Below are positions 6,365 to 6,374 of a DNA stretch of 6,374 bases, piece by piece. Under the pieces are notes generated by a model. The model was not told the origin of the DNA, searched no databases, and worked only from the letters and a program-made list of their open reading frames with translations. The DNA lies in the NCBI GenBank assembly GCA_964420405.1, contig CAYQTL010000133.1, positions 1-6,374 on the forward strand. Direction: 5' to 3'. The stretch's first letter is position 1; each line of letters begins with the position of its first letter. Source of the DNA: CAYQTL01 sp964420405. GTDB taxonomy: Bacteria; Acidobacteriota; Thermoanaerobaculia; Thermoanaerobaculales; Sulfomarinibacteraceae. A program made the translations under genes and the position numbers.

Positions 6365-6374
6365 CCCACCCGCC

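Overview
This is a very GC-rich bacterial window (most third codon positions are G or C) with three complete genes. All are on the + strand, and repeat-dense non-coding DNA lies at both ends. The largest gene encodes an outer-membrane TonB-dependent receptor with an N-terminal carboxypeptidase-regulatory-like domain. That architecture, the double membrane it implies, and intergenic minisatellite DNA suggest a high-GC Gram-negative bacterium. Acidobacteriota is my best guess by family resemblance and Gemmatimonadota is an alternative; there is no rRNA or marker gene to settle it.

Layout. Positions 1-444 are non-coding. They hold a 68-bp repeat module, two copies of a 25-bp direct repeat, several small hairpins, a G-rich nested minisatellite (245-350) and a fragment of the repeat module just before the first gene. 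Positions 445-1314 encode a YeeZ-like atypical short-chain dehydrogenase/epimerase. After 10 bp, 1325-3100 encodes a lipoprotein of the gamma-glutamyltranspeptidase (GGT) fold, probably co-transcribed. A 109-bp gap with a plausible -10 element and a clear ribosome binding site precedes the receptor at 3210-6125. Positions 6126-6374 hold a short tandem repeat and two more copies of the module, inverted relative to the copy at position 1.

Function. The GGT-like protein should be anchored at the cell envelope and the receptor sits in the outer membrane, so both act outside the cytoplasm; the SDR protein is cytoplasmic. The sequence does not show a shared pathway. The GGT-like protein keeps the autoprocessing threonine but lacks most residues that hold the gamma-glutamyl group in E. 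coli GGT, so its substrate is probably not glutathione.

The points most worth following are the G-quadruplex-prone minisatellite, the dispersed repeat family around the gene block, and the altered active site of the GGT-like enzyme. I did not find a defence system, CRISPR array, transposase, tRNA or rRNA.
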